A DNA stretch of 64,000 bases from Bdellovibrionaceae bacterium UBA6502 (GTDB taxonomy: Bacteria; Bdellovibrionota; Bdellovibrionia; Bdellovibrionales; UBA840), in contig DJMA01000033.1 of assembly GCA_002436415.1 (NCBI GenBank), positions 121,824-185,823 on the forward strand. Direction: 5' to 3'. Positions within the stretch are counted from its first letter, which is position 1, and each line of letters starts with the position of its first letter. Positions 52,143 to 60,828 of the stretch are shown here, one piece after another. Below the pieces are notes generated by a model that saw only the letters and a program-made list of their open reading frames with translations, was not told where the DNA came from and ran no database searches. The position numbers and the translations under genes are program-made.

Positions 52143-52725
52143 TGCGTTAGCTTTAGCCTAAAAAAAGGATTTTAGGAATAAATTCGACTAGTTAGTTACT
52201 TATTCCGAAAAAATTTCAGGATTTTTGGTCAATATTTAGGAGTTAGACTGGGGATTCGTATCTATTTTGTTTTTCTTTCGCTCTTTCTACTCCATACAAA
52301 CTGGCCCCTTTAATTGCGGATGAAGTAAAACTAAGGCCTCGAAATGCCTTTCTGAATTCGTTGCAGGGAAAGTCAAAACTCGGACAATGCTTTTTTAATA
52401 AATGTTTACTTGCAACTACTAAAACTTATCCGCAATTAAAGGGACTAGGTGAAACCAAGCCATACCGAATTATTAATGCGAAAGCATTGGCTTCTTTAAT
52501 TTTGACAATTCAAGGTGGATTATTAAGTGAGAAAAAACAGGGCACTGATCTTTTAAATTTAGAGAAGAATCCATTGATAGAAAATCAAACTTAATGAAGT
52601 AGTTAATTTTTTAGCAACTTACAAGTATCAAGTATCAAGTATCTAGCTTTGGTATCAAGCTGGCCCTAAAATATCTGGCACCGGCTTTGCTCTTATACAT
52701 TATGTCCAAATTAAGGGGGGATATA
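52143..52725. other. Decayed/regulatory intergenic stretch with inverted repeat
   Basis: Holds a perfect 16-bp inverted repeat, CCCTTTAATTGCGGAT (52306-52321) and its reverse complement (52428-52443), 106 bp apart. It also has three AAGTATC units in tandem near 52622-52644 and an ORF fragment (separate entry). Confidence 0.55.
52361..52594 (+). pseudogene. Possible TetR C-terminal gene remnant
   Basis: 77 codons open from TTG 52361 (the frame is open further left to about 52245 but without a start). CFFNKCLLATTKTYPQLKG and ALASLILTIQGGLLSEKKQG resemble the ligand domain of TetR regulators, but no DNA-binding domain or good ribosome site exists. It also spans half of the inverted repeat. Most likely a relic; weak assignment. 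Confidence 0.3.
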
Positions 52726-54426
52726 ATGAGCAAAATGCCACTAGTAAGTATAATGTGCGGCCTACTGCTTAGCGCATGTGCACAAAAGAATGATGCCAAT
52801 GATATAATTCAAACTCCAATAAATCCAAAAGGAACACAAAAAGAAGTAATTAGTGACGAAGCAAAAGCTGAGCTTTTGATTGAAGGTAATTGGTTCACTC
52901 GAGATCCAATTTTAAATTCAGAAGAAGGTGTTTCCTCTGACAAAGCTCTTGCACAATTGCAGCTGCCAGAAGCTAGTGAAGTGATTGTTGCAGTCATTGA
53001 CTCAGGAGTGGATACAGAGCATGAGGATCTGCAAGGAAAAATCTGGTTTAATCCTGGCGAAACTGGTCTTGATGAAAATGGTAATGATAAAGCGAGTAAT
53101 GGAATAGACGATGATCAAAATGGTTATGTCGACGATATCCACGGTTGGAACTTTATTGGTGGTGCTGACGGAAGTCATATTGACTATGAAAGCTTAGAAA
53201 TGACTCGTGAACTTGTGCGCTTTAAAGCAAAACTTTCTAGCGGGATTGAACTAAGTGATGAGGAAAAACTATATTTTGAAAAAGTGCAAAAAGCGGTAGC
53301 TGACGAAAGAGAGTATGCAAATAGTCGAATCGAAAAATACCAGCCAGTAGGGGACAAAATAGAAGCTATGAAAAAGCTTTTACAGGAAAAGCTTGGACTG
53401 AAGGAGTTCACTAAATCAAGTCTTGAAGCAATATCTAGTTCGGATGAAGAAGTCATTGCGGCGAAGGATCACCTTCTGCAAACCATAGCTAAATTTGGAT
53501 CTGTAAATCGTATTGCCAGTTCCCTTGAGTACTATCACGCGATTTTGGATTATTACACCAACGAAAGCTTTGATCCGCGATCAGAAATCGTGAAAGATGA
53601 TCCATCCGATTTTTCCGACACTCAGTATGGAAACAATGACGTAAAGGGACCAGATGCAGGACACGGAACCCACGTTTCAGGAATTATAGCTGCTGTTCGT
53701 GGAAATGGTCTTGGAGTTGACGGAATTGCACCAAATGTAAAAATCATGGCCTTGCGTGCTGTACCCAATGGCGATGAAAGGGATAAAGATATCGCTTTAG
53801 CCATAAAGTACGCGGCTGATAATGGCGCAAGAATTATTAATATGAGTTTTGGTAAAGCCTTTTCTCCTTACAAAGAAAAGGTAGATGAAGCCTTTATGTA
53901 CGCAGCTGAAAAAGGCGTTCTTATTATGAATGCTGCTGGTAACGATAATGCAAATACAGATGTGGTTCGATCTTTTCCAAATAAATATTTAAAGTCGAGT
54001 GCTTATTCTCTTGCGGAGGTTCCAGCATTTTTAAGTGTAGGTGCCTCAAGTCGAATAAAAGGCTTGGCCTTACCTGCGAGTTTTTCTAATTACGGAAAAG
54101 AGTCAGTAGACTTCTTCGCTCCAGGGCATAGAATACTTTCAACAACTCCTGAAAACTCATACGATGTTTACTCTGGAACAAGTATGGCTTGCCCAGCAGC
54201 TGCTGGTGTCGCTGCCCTTGTTTTGGGTCATTATCCAGATTTAAGTGCAGTACAGTTGGCTGAGATTTTAAAACGTACCAGCAGGCTCTATAGTTCCTTG
54301 GAAGTTAGACTGCCAGGTGCGGAACAGTTTGACTTACCTGTAGCTTTTGAAAGCTTATCACTTACCGGTGGAGTTGTGGATGCTTACTCGGCTCTTGAGT
54401 TTACGAAGTACTTAGCAGAGCATTAA
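52726..54426 (+). CDS. Subtilisin-like (S8) serine protease lipoprotein
   Basis: 566 residues from ATG 52726 (GGGGGG upstream). Lipoprotein signal SIMCGLLLSAC (Cys15). The S8 triad is Asp in VAVIDSGVDTEHEDL, His in GHGTHVSGIIAA and Ser in SGTSMACPAAAGVAAL; NAAGNDNA carries the oxyanion Asn. About 180 residues (helical, charged) are inserted between Asp and His. A secreted, membrane-tethered protease fits predation or envelope turnover. An earlier ATG in frame (52702) has no ribosome site. Confidence 0.9.
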   Translation: MSKMPLVSIMCGLLLSACAQKNDANDIIQTPINPKGTQKEVISDEAKAELLIEGNWFTRDPILNSEEGVSSDKALAQLQLPEASEVIVAVIDSGVDTEHEDLQGKIWFNPGETGLDENGNDKASNGIDDDQNGYVDDIHGWNFIGGADGSHIDYESLEMTRELVRFKAKLSSGIELSDEEKLYFEKVQKAVADEREYANSRIEKYQPVGDKIEAMKKLLQEKLGLKEFTKSSLEAISSSDEEVIAAKDHLLQTIAKFGSVNRIASSLEYYHAILDYYTNESFDPRSEIVKDDPSDFSDTQYGNNDVKGPDAGHGTHVSGIIAAVRGNGLGVDGIAPNVKIMALRAVPNGDERDKDIALAIKYAADNGARIINMSFGKAFSPYKEKVDEAFMYAAEKGVLIMNAAGNDNANTDVVRSFPNKYLKSSAYSLAEVPAFLSVGASSRIKGLALPASFSNYGKESVDFFAPGHRILSTTPENSYDVYSGTSMACPAAAGVAALVLGHYPDLSAVQLAEILKRTSRLYSSLEVRLPGAEQFDLPVAFESLSLTGGVVDAYSALEFTKYLAEH

Positions 54427-54454
54427 ATTTTAGAGGGTTTTTTGATTTAAGTAA

Positions 54455-54485
54455 AAAGGAGCCTTTTTCGGCTCCTTTGTTTTTT
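54455..54485. terminator. Bidirectional-type terminator
   Basis: AAAGGAGCC, loop TTTTTC, GGCTCCTTT, then a T-run; it follows the protease and faces the minus-strand acidic ORF. Confidence 0.8.
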
Positions 54486-54492
54486 AGATGAA

Positions 54493-54786
54493 TTAGTCCC
54501 CAGAATCAAAGCTATCAAAACTATCTGAGCTATCAAAACTAACTTCTATCTCGATCTCAGGAACTTCCACTTCGATCTCTGGAACTTCCACTTCTACTTC
54601 CATTTCAGGAATTTCTAGCTCAGGCCTTTCAACTTCTAGTTCTACTTCTACTTTAGAGTTTTCGGCTTCTGTTCGCTTTAAGCTAAGCAGATGTACTAAT
54701 AAAAAAACTCTCCATTGATAGCTCTTTTTTAGGTCTAGAATGGGTAAGAAACTTAGTTCACCGGAATTGGTTTGATCTTGAAAAAA
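54493..54786 (-). pseudogene. Acidic low-complexity repeat ORF without a start codon
   Basis: 97 codons open on the minus strand after an in-frame stop at 54787. Encodes a basic/hydrophobic start (SYQWRVFLLVHLLSLKR), then alternating VPEIEVEVPEIEIEV repeats and a tail SFDSSDSFDSFDSGD. No ATG, GTG or TTG precedes the repeats in this frame. It may be a decayed lipoprotein-like gene or use a non-standard start. The strict EV/EI repeat shows it is not random DNA. Confidence 0.35.
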
Positions 54787-55019
54787 TTATAAGCCTGTTT
54801 GAGATTTACTCACTTACCAATTTCATTTGTTTGCTTTGCTGACAATCTTTTCGGATTTTACAGATAAAATTTCTCAATAAAAAGAATCATCTTGATAAAT
54901 TTATTAGCATGACTAATCTGTTTCTAGTAATTTAACTGATCACATCATGGAAACCACTTAGAGGAAGATGGACTTTTATCTATTCGGTATTGCCTTGGAT
55001 ATTTACAAAGGAGTTACAT
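54787..55019. other. Intergenic region before the symporter gene
   Basis: AT-rich; promoter of the symporter expected here. No further structure recognised. Confidence 0.35.
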
Positions 55020-56420
55020 TTGAAGAAACTACGTGCGTTGAACCCGGCCCTAAAAATTGCAATAGCAGTTGCGCTTTTTATTTTTAGTAGCCTAGTTTTT
55101 CCTTACCAATCTCATGCGGGATTTATTACTTTATTTTTATCTTTGTTTGTAATCTTTGAGGGCTTTGATCTTGAGCTTTTTTATAAAATCCTGATCGCAC
55201 TGATTGTTGGTTTATTTGTAGGTTTTTCCAGCGTATTTGACCCGGCAATGATTGCTGAAATACGACCAGTGGGTTCCAATATATTTATGAATTTTTTGAC
55301 CATGGCACTAGTGCCGTTGGTTTTTGCTAGTATTTTAACTGGTGTTACGAGTTTAGCCGATATAAATAAGTTAAATCGTATTGGACTAAAAACCATTGGT
55401 TATTATATTGGTACTACTGCGGTGGCCATTGCGATCGGTTTAAGTATTGCTAACGTAATGCAACCGGGACAGGGACTTTCTGAAGATATCAAAGCAGAAT
55501 TTAAACAAAACTATTCAACGGAAGCTACTGGAAAAATTAAGTCAGCAGAAGATAACAAGGCAACTCTGTTTCAAACGGTACAGAAAATTGTTCCGAAAAA
55601 TATAATTAGCACTGTGAGTGGACCTAAGCCAGATATGTTAGCTTTGATTTTCTTTGCAGTAGTTTCGGGTTTAGCACTATTGAAGCTTCCTAAGGACAAA
55701 GCAGAGCCAGTGATCAAATTTTTTGAAGGAATCACTGATATGACAATTCAAATAGTCATTATGGCAATGCGCCTAGCACCTTATGGTGTGTTCGCAATCA
55801 TTGCTTCCACTTTGGCGCAAACTCAGTCCACAGAACTGCTAATGGCTCTAATCCCATTTAGTATTTGTGTTGTAGTAGGGCTTCTAGTCCATGTTATCGG
55901 TACGAACTCTTTGGTTTTATATTTTTTAGCCAAAAGAAATCCTATTGATAATTTTAAGAAAATGAAAGCTGTGGCAATCACTGCCTTTTCAACATCTTCT
56001 TCTGGTGCGACGATGCCATTTACCATGAAAACTGCGGAGCAGGAGTTAGGTGTAAAGAAGGACGTTTCTAGTTTTGTTATTCCTTTAGGAGCAACGATTA
56101 ATATGGATGGAACGGCTTTGTTTCAAGGTGTATCCGCCTTGTTTTTAGCGAATATCTACGGGATTGATTTAACCATTGGTGGCCAGCTTACTGTGATTGT
56201 AATGGCTGTTATGGCTTCTATCGGTACAGCTGCAGTGCCAGGGGTTGGGATCGTGATTTTAACAATGATCCTGGTTTCAGTAAATATTCCGCCTGAGGGT
56301 ATTTTATTTATTCTTCCAGTGAACAACCTATTAGATATGTGTCGAACAGTTGTTAATGTGGTGGGGGATATGGTTTGCTCCATTTACATCAATCACGGAG
56401 AAGAGAAAGTTTCTAAGTAG
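55020..56420 (+). CDS. DAACS-family dicarboxylate/amino-acid:cation symporter
   Basis: 466 residues from TTG 55020 (AAAGGAG at 55007-55013). Eight or so membrane helices plus hairpins. Signatures are the serine-rich loop AFSTSSSGATMPFTM, MDGTALFQG (NMDGT motif) and the C-terminal NLLDMCRTVVNVVGDM, as in GltP/GltPh/DctA. Imports C4-dicarboxylates or glutamate/aspartate with Na+ or H+. Single gene closed by a strong terminator. Confidence 0.92.
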   Translation: MKKLRALNPALKIAIAVALFIFSSLVFPYQSHAGFITLFLSLFVIFEGFDLELFYKILIALIVGLFVGFSSVFDPAMIAEIRPVGSNIFMNFLTMALVPLVFASILTGVTSLADINKLNRIGLKTIGYYIGTTAVAIAIGLSIANVMQPGQGLSEDIKAEFKQNYSTEATGKIKSAEDNKATLFQTVQKIVPKNIISTVSGPKPDMLALIFFAVVSGLALLKLPKDKAEPVIKFFEGITDMTIQIVIMAMRLAPYGVFAIIASTLAQTQSTELLMALIPFSICVVVGLLVHVIGTNSLVLYFLAKRNPIDNFKKMKAVAITAFSTSSSGATMPFTMKTAEQELGVKKDVSSFVIPLGATINMDGTALFQGVSALFLANIYGIDLTIGGQLTVIVMAVMASIGTAAVPGVGIVILTMILVSVNIPPEGILFILPVNNLLDMCRTVVNVVGDMVCSIYINHGEEKVSK

Positions 56421-56446
56421 AAAAGATTTTTTTCTAAAAAGCAAAG

Positions 56447-56475
56447 GCTCTAAGTTTTTACTTAGAGCTTTTTTT
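56447..56475. terminator. Terminator shared by convergent genes
   Basis: GCTCTAAG, loop TTTTTA, CTTAGAGC, then seven Ts. It ends the symporter gene and overlaps the end of the minus-strand regulator. Confidence 0.82.
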
Positions 56476-58579
56476 ATGCTGAATTTTTATTTTTATTTTG
56501 AACGTAGTTCTCACGAATCCACACGCGAATCCGTTTGAAAACCTCATCGGTTACTCCGAAAAACTCAAAAAAGCTTAGGTAGGTTTCGCTCTCTTCTTCT
56601 TTTTCAGAAAAGTAACAGCGGCCAATTAAAGGGTCGCCATTGTCTAAATAGAAGATTTTAGAGATGAAACGCATATAGGTTCCTTCTTTAAAAGGAATTT
56701 TATAACGAATCGCAATTCCGTGTTCACTAACTTCAACCATTTGAACATCGGTAGATAAAACACTGTTTTGAGAGTTTTTAAAGTAGTCCAATTGGATATG
56801 ACTGGTTTCGTCTTCAAAAGGAAACACATAGAGCATCATTTTTTCCTTCACCAGACTACGATCAATAGGACGATAGAAGAAATCATCGGTTTCCTCAAAC
56901 TCAAATTTACTAGAGCGAGACTCACCATCTTCTAAACCTAGGATGATTATCTTTACTTTTTTTCGATCTGGTTTTAGGCCAGATTTGTTAATCATTTTTC
57001 TGAGGTTTCGCATAAACTCAGGTTTGTCATCACTTCGTATCAGTGCACCGTCTAAGTAGATAGCATAGATTTTTCCTAATTGGTTTTTAGCGTGTTTCTG
57101 CTTTTCAGGTCGGTATTGGTGAGTGATGTCACTAATGCTCAATTGTATGCTATTCGCTTTGTGTCTTGCCTCAACACGGATTCTTGCTGGGGAGGTATCT
57201 TTTGATATTCCCCAAACATCGATGCGTCCTTGTTGGCCGGCCATGGATACTTCGATGAATTCGTCAAATTCCTCTTTCGAGTGATCGTGAATAAATGCTT
57301 TCCAAAGCTCTGGATCATTCTTAAACTCTTGAGCCTCATAGCCAAAGCAGTCGTATTCTTTGCTGCTCTCTAGTTCCATTCGAAACATTTTTCCCTCAGA
57401 CTTAGAAACTTCAAATTGAAATTTGTCGTCCATAGGAACAGCTCTATATCTTTCCGATAAAGGAACAAAATTATTTTGCTCGTCGTCTTTTTTCTTTTTC
57501 TTTTTCTTCTTTTTTTCTGCTTGCTCTGCAAATATGCCTAGGCCATGTAATTTATTAAATTCCTCTAGGGGATTTTTAAACTTTTTAGCTGCATTTAGTT
57601 GGGCCATAAAGTTCGTGTATCCATTGTAAGAATGTACAGCAACATTACTGAAGGAGTCTTTATATACTTCTTCGATGGCTTTAGCTGTGTTTGGATCATT
57701 GTCAATAACCACAATGTGTTTCATGATGTTTGAATTGTCTGTCGTAGGCGCTGAGGACACGGCTTCATTGTGGTTGTAGGCTTTTTCTAGATTGCTATCT
57801 CTTTGCATGGCTTTTCGTACATTCAAAAGTTGCTCTCTACGAATTCCAAAGTAGCTAAAGTAAACTAAAAACTGTCCAGCCTCGGTAGGGTGTGGGATGT
57901 TCATATAACATCTAGCGAGTAAGCTTGGACTTTCTTTGCAGAAAAATATTTTGGAATAAAATCTTGCAAATTGTCCTGGTTTAATTGGCTTTGGATTTCT
58001 GATGGCTAAACCAAATTCAGAAATCTCTTCGATCTTTCCCAGTTTACCGATGGCGATGGGTTCTTCGATTTGTGCTTTGACCAAAAAGGAGGGTTCGACT
58101 TTTTCACCCAGTTTGAAGGCAATTTCTAGTTTTTGTAATAGAAGCTGCTGATCAATTGGTTTAAAAATAAAATCAACCACACCATTTTGTTCGTATTCTT
58201 GAAGATGCAGGTCTTCGTAGTAATAGCCCAAAAAAATTAGCTTACTAGGACTCTCTTTTTTGCTCAGTCTCGCATCGGAGAGTTTTTTAAGTAAAAACTC
58301 GATTCCTTTTTTAGGATCATCACCAAGAAACTCATCGGCCATAAATACTAGATCTATTTCTTTGTGAATTTCATCATTTTTCAGTAAATGTGGAAGTTCT
58401 GGGTCGGGGCTTTCTGAACTAGAAAATTTTCCGCGATCGCCATCAATGTATTTTTCAGCAAAGGCATCCATTGAAGAAAAGATATCGACACGGATTTTTT
58501 CTTCCGTGTACATTTCCATAGTCTTAAGCATAAGATTGGAAACAATATTATCCTGTTCAATGATTACTACCTTCTTCAT
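56474..58579 (-). CDS. Receiver-PilZ-PAS-receiver-PilZ regulatory protein
   Basis: 701 residues on the minus strand. Receiver-like domain 1-155 (VVIIEQDN, LVFMADEF, KLIFLGYY, DFIFKPID), PilZ-like domain about 170-265 (ISEFGLAIR), second receiver start about 288 (HIVVIDNDPN), poly-lysine linker about 370-380, PAS-like domain about 400-505 ending SDITHQY. It finishes with a third receiver-like segment (YAIYLDGAL, KIIILGLE, FFYRPID) and a second PilZ-like domain (VSEHGIAIR). It reads as an internal duplication of one REC-PilZ module. It may integrate phosphorylation-like inputs with a nucleotide or protein ligand. Canonical RxxxR of c-di-GMP-binding PilZ is not obvious. Confidence 0.72.
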   Translation of the reverse strand: MKKVVIIEQDNIVSNLMLKTMEMYTEEKIRVDIFSSMDAFAEKYIDGDRGKFSSSESPDPELPHLLKNDEIHKEIDLVFMADEFLGDDPKKGIEFLLKKLSDARLSKKESPSKLIFLGYYYEDLHLQEYEQNGVVDFIFKPIDQQLLLQKLEIAFKLGEKVEPSFLVKAQIEEPIAIGKLGKIEEISEFGLAIRNPKPIKPGQFARFYSKIFFCKESPSLLARCYMNIPHPTEAGQFLVYFSYFGIRREQLLNVRKAMQRDSNLEKAYNHNEAVSSAPTTDNSNIMKHIVVIDNDPNTAKAIEEVYKDSFSNVAVHSYNGYTNFMAQLNAAKKFKNPLEEFNKLHGLGIFAEQAEKKKKKKKKKDDEQNNFVPLSERYRAVPMDDKFQFEVSKSEGKMFRMELESSKEYDCFGYEAQEFKNDPELWKAFIHDHSKEEFDEFIEVSMAGQQGRIDVWGISKDTSPARIRVEARHKANSIQLSISDITHQYRPEKQKHAKNQLGKIYAIYLDGALIRSDDKPEFMRNLRKMINKSGLKPDRKKVKIIILGLEDGESRSSKFEFEETDDFFYRPIDRSLVKEKMMLYVFPFEDETSHIQLDYFKNSQNSVLSTDVQMVEVSEHGIAIRYKIPFKEGTYMRFISKIFYLDNGDPLIGRCYFSEKEEESETYLSFFEFFGVTDEVFKRIRVWIRENYVQNKNKNSA

Positions 58580-58687
58580 TTACGCCTTTACTTTCAGTCT
58601 TCTTTAGTCTTTTCGACGGGTTATGACTTGCTCTTGAGATATAATGACCCTTAGAATGGTTTCTAGGAATAGGTCCAGGGGATTAGA

Positions 58688-59047
58688 ATGCAATTGATTT
58701 GGTTTTTGCTTTTTGCAGTTACAGGAGTAGGCTTTCGCCTAGTATTATCTAAATTTTCTGTTAACGGTTTTGGCGTAGGGATATTAATTTGTAATTTTGT
58801 AGGAAGCTTTTTAATCGGACTATCTCAGTCTGGTTACCTAGATAAAGTATTTATAGGCTCAACAAAGTTTTTATTTATGCTCGCTTTCTTAGGCGCTTTA
58901 ACTACTTTTTCATCCTACGCTTTGGAGTCTTCTCGCTATATTTTACAACAAAAGTGGGGAGTTCTGGCGCTATGTATTTTTTCTCATAACCTACTTAGTA
59001 TAAGTGCTTGTTATATGGGGTTACGTTTATTTACTAAAACAGCTTGA
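58688..59047 (+). CDS. crcB: CrcB/Fluc fluoride channel
   Basis: 119 residues, four membrane helices. CNFVGSFLIGLS (NxxGSFLxG) and FLGALTTFSSYALES (GxxGxxTTFSxxxxE) are the family signatures. Dimeric fluoride exporter of the inner membrane. A TATAAT-like -10 lies at about 58638. No fluoride riboswitch motif was found upstream. Confidence 0.9.
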   Translation: MQLIWFLLFAVTGVGFRLVLSKFSVNGFGVGILICNFVGSFLIGLSQSGYLDKVFIGSTKFLFMLAFLGALTTFSSYALESSRYILQQKWGVLALCIFSHNLLSISACYMGLRLFTKTA

Positions 59048-59224
59048 TTTGCAGATGTAACGGCGCGGTATAAACCCGTTTAGTTGCCTAGAACTATAAC
59101 AAAAATCTTTTTAAGGCCTATATTCTTTTTGTTTTCTCTAAGTATTATTTTTGCCTTGGTTGAAAAATTCAACACTTTGATATATAACTACCCGGCACAC
59201 ATTATGGAAAGTTAGGAGGAATGG

Positions 59225-59650
59225 GTGGTGGAAACTCCTTTGAGTCTGGAAAAGAAAACAACCAGTGAAGACCGTCTTGCGAAATACTCGAAATACGGAA
59301 AGAATCACGAAGACATCTTAGCAATGTCAGAAGATCAGTACCCAGAGTTTACTCTTGCGAAAAACAAAGCACGTTTTTTGCGTATGGTGAATTGGTACAA
59401 GCAGAAGCAAGAGTGGTTAGAGGTTGCTCCTCTTAGCGCGTTGACGAAGCTTTTTAAACAACAAACGAAAGAGCTGGAAGGCATTCGTGCGTGTAAAATG
59501 GATTACGAAATGGAGCTTGAGATGGATACTTTGACGCCAAGTCAAAGATCATATCGTCGTGATGAGCTTAAGATGTATGAAATGCACGAGCGTTTAGCTG
59601 TAAGCTTAATCTCCAAAATGCAACGAAAGTTAAAGGCCGGTCGCCGTTAA
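59225..59650 (+). CDS. Small basic protein, unknown
   Basis: 141 residues, rich in K/R and E, helical (KNKARFLRMVNWYKQKQEWLEVAPLSAL...). AGGAGG at 59214-59219; GTG 59225 or 59228 as start. No family recognised. Closed by a strong terminator, so a monocistronic gene. Confidence 0.6.
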   Translation: MVETPLSLEKKTTSEDRLAKYSKYGKNHEDILAMSEDQYPEFTLAKNKARFLRMVNWYKQKQEWLEVAPLSALTKLFKQQTKELEGIRACKMDYEMELEMDTLTPSQRSYRRDELKMYEMHERLAVSLISKMQRKLKAGRR

Positions 59651-59678
59651 TTTTTTCGAAAATGCAGATTGAAAATCT

Positions 59679-59708
59679 CCCACTTAATTTGTTAAGTGGG
59701 ATTTTTTT
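59679..59708 (+). terminator. Intrinsic terminator
   Basis: CCCACTTAA, loop TTTG, TTAAGTGGG, A then seven Ts. Confidence 0.85.
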
Positions 59709-60080
59709 GTTTTGAATAGGGGGGAGGGCAGCTGCCTCTCTATAATCTATAATCTATAATCAGGTCGCTGTTTCTAAACTACCTGGCTTGTCTGGTCTTT
59801 AAAATTAAATTTATCGAAAAATTTTTGTACGCATCAATTTAGCATATCTATTTTTTCTGATTCATCTGGTCTTTGTTTTGAGATGAGAAAAGTTGGGGCT
59901 TTGGTCCTGACAAAATCTTAACTTGAATCAATTTTCTAAGTCCCTGTATCAACTGAGGAAAATCAAAATATATCAAAATAAGAAAAAAGTACTTCAGGTC
60001 TCAGTTTGATCCGCCGATAAGCTAGTGTGAATCGGTTTATGGTTCCAGTAATCTATGTTTTTATTAAGGGGGTTATATTT
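59709..60080. other. Intergenic region with short tandem repeats
   Basis: 372 bases. Three TCTATAA units in tandem at about 59739-59760, preceded by a palindromic GGCAGCTGCC. The promoter of the Fis-type gene is expected in the right half. No ORF supported. Confidence 0.4.
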
Positions 60081-60548
60081 ATGGCACGTTCGTTAGTGAT
60101 AGTAGTAAGCGATGACTACAACGAAATCCAAAAAGCTCGTACTTGGGGTCAAGAAAGTGGCTACGAAGTAAAGGCTTATACTTCTGCTCAGTGGGCAGCT
60201 GGTCTTGAAGATCCATCTTTTAGATCTAATGTTAGTAATCAAGAATTAAATTTATCAGTAGGTTTTGGCGGACACTCACCAAGTGTGGTTCAAAGCGCTC
60301 CAGTAAAAGAGAGCACAGGCGCAACTGTACTTCCATTTCCTGGTGTTAATCAACACACAGGCAAACGTGTTGCTACTATCAATGAAATTGAGTCTATGGC
60401 GATCGAAAATGCAATTTTCGAGTTTAAAGGTAACCTAACTGAAGCAGCAAAGGCTTTGGGGATTGGTAGAGCGACTCTTTATCGTAAAGTTAAGCAATAT
60501 GGAATTGATCCATCTGCTGCTCGTAGAAAAACGAGTCACGCAGCTTAA
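60081..60548 (+). CDS. Fis-type HTH DNA-binding protein
   Basis: 155 residues from ATG 60081 (AAGGGGG at 60066-60072). The C-terminal IENAIFEFKGNLTEAAKALGIGRATLYRKVKQYGID is the HTH_8 domain of Fis/NtrC regulators. The N-terminal 80 residues (VIVVSDDYNEIQKARTWGQESGYEV) resemble a small receiver-like fold without clear phosphoacceptor. Likely a global or sigma-54-type regulator; no AAA+ domain. Confidence 0.75.
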   Translation: MARSLVIVVSDDYNEIQKARTWGQESGYEVKAYTSAQWAAGLEDPSFRSNVSNQELNLSVGFGGHSPSVVQSAPVKESTGATVLPFPGVNQHTGKRVATINEIESMAIENAIFEFKGNLTEAAKALGIGRATLYRKVKQYGIDPSAARRKTSHAA

Positions 60549-60581
60549 TTCAGCTTAAAAAAATATTTAAGTTTCAGTGAT

Positions 60582-60614
60582 AAAGAGAGCCTTTGAGCTC
60601 TCTTTATTTTTTTT
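60582..60614 (+). terminator. Intrinsic terminator
   Basis: AAAGAGAGC, loop CTTTGA, GCTCTCTTT followed by A and eight Ts. Confidence 0.85.
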
Positions 60615-60828
60615 CGTTGAGCGCAAAGAGCGAATGGCTTTGGGCTAAAATGCTTCAGTTTGAGAATCTCTTTCACTTCAAAAATCAGTAAGTCATTGAG
60701 CTTCAATGTTTGTCTAGGATCATCGTCCAGGATTTTTTGCGATTTAATTGGGGTTTTAAAAGAAAATGTTAAGAGCTTTAAATTACAAATGGATTTTCCG
60801 ATTCGGAGGGGGGTTGAGGAAATAAAAG

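Noticed and set aside
57423..57629. Plus-strand ORF with a poly-Phe run
   Set aside because: Antisense of the poly-lysine linker of the receiver/PilZ gene.
58580..58687. Fluoride riboswitch before crcB
   Set aside because: The conserved GGNGAUGG...CUGAUG pattern is absent; only a -10-like TATAAT is seen.
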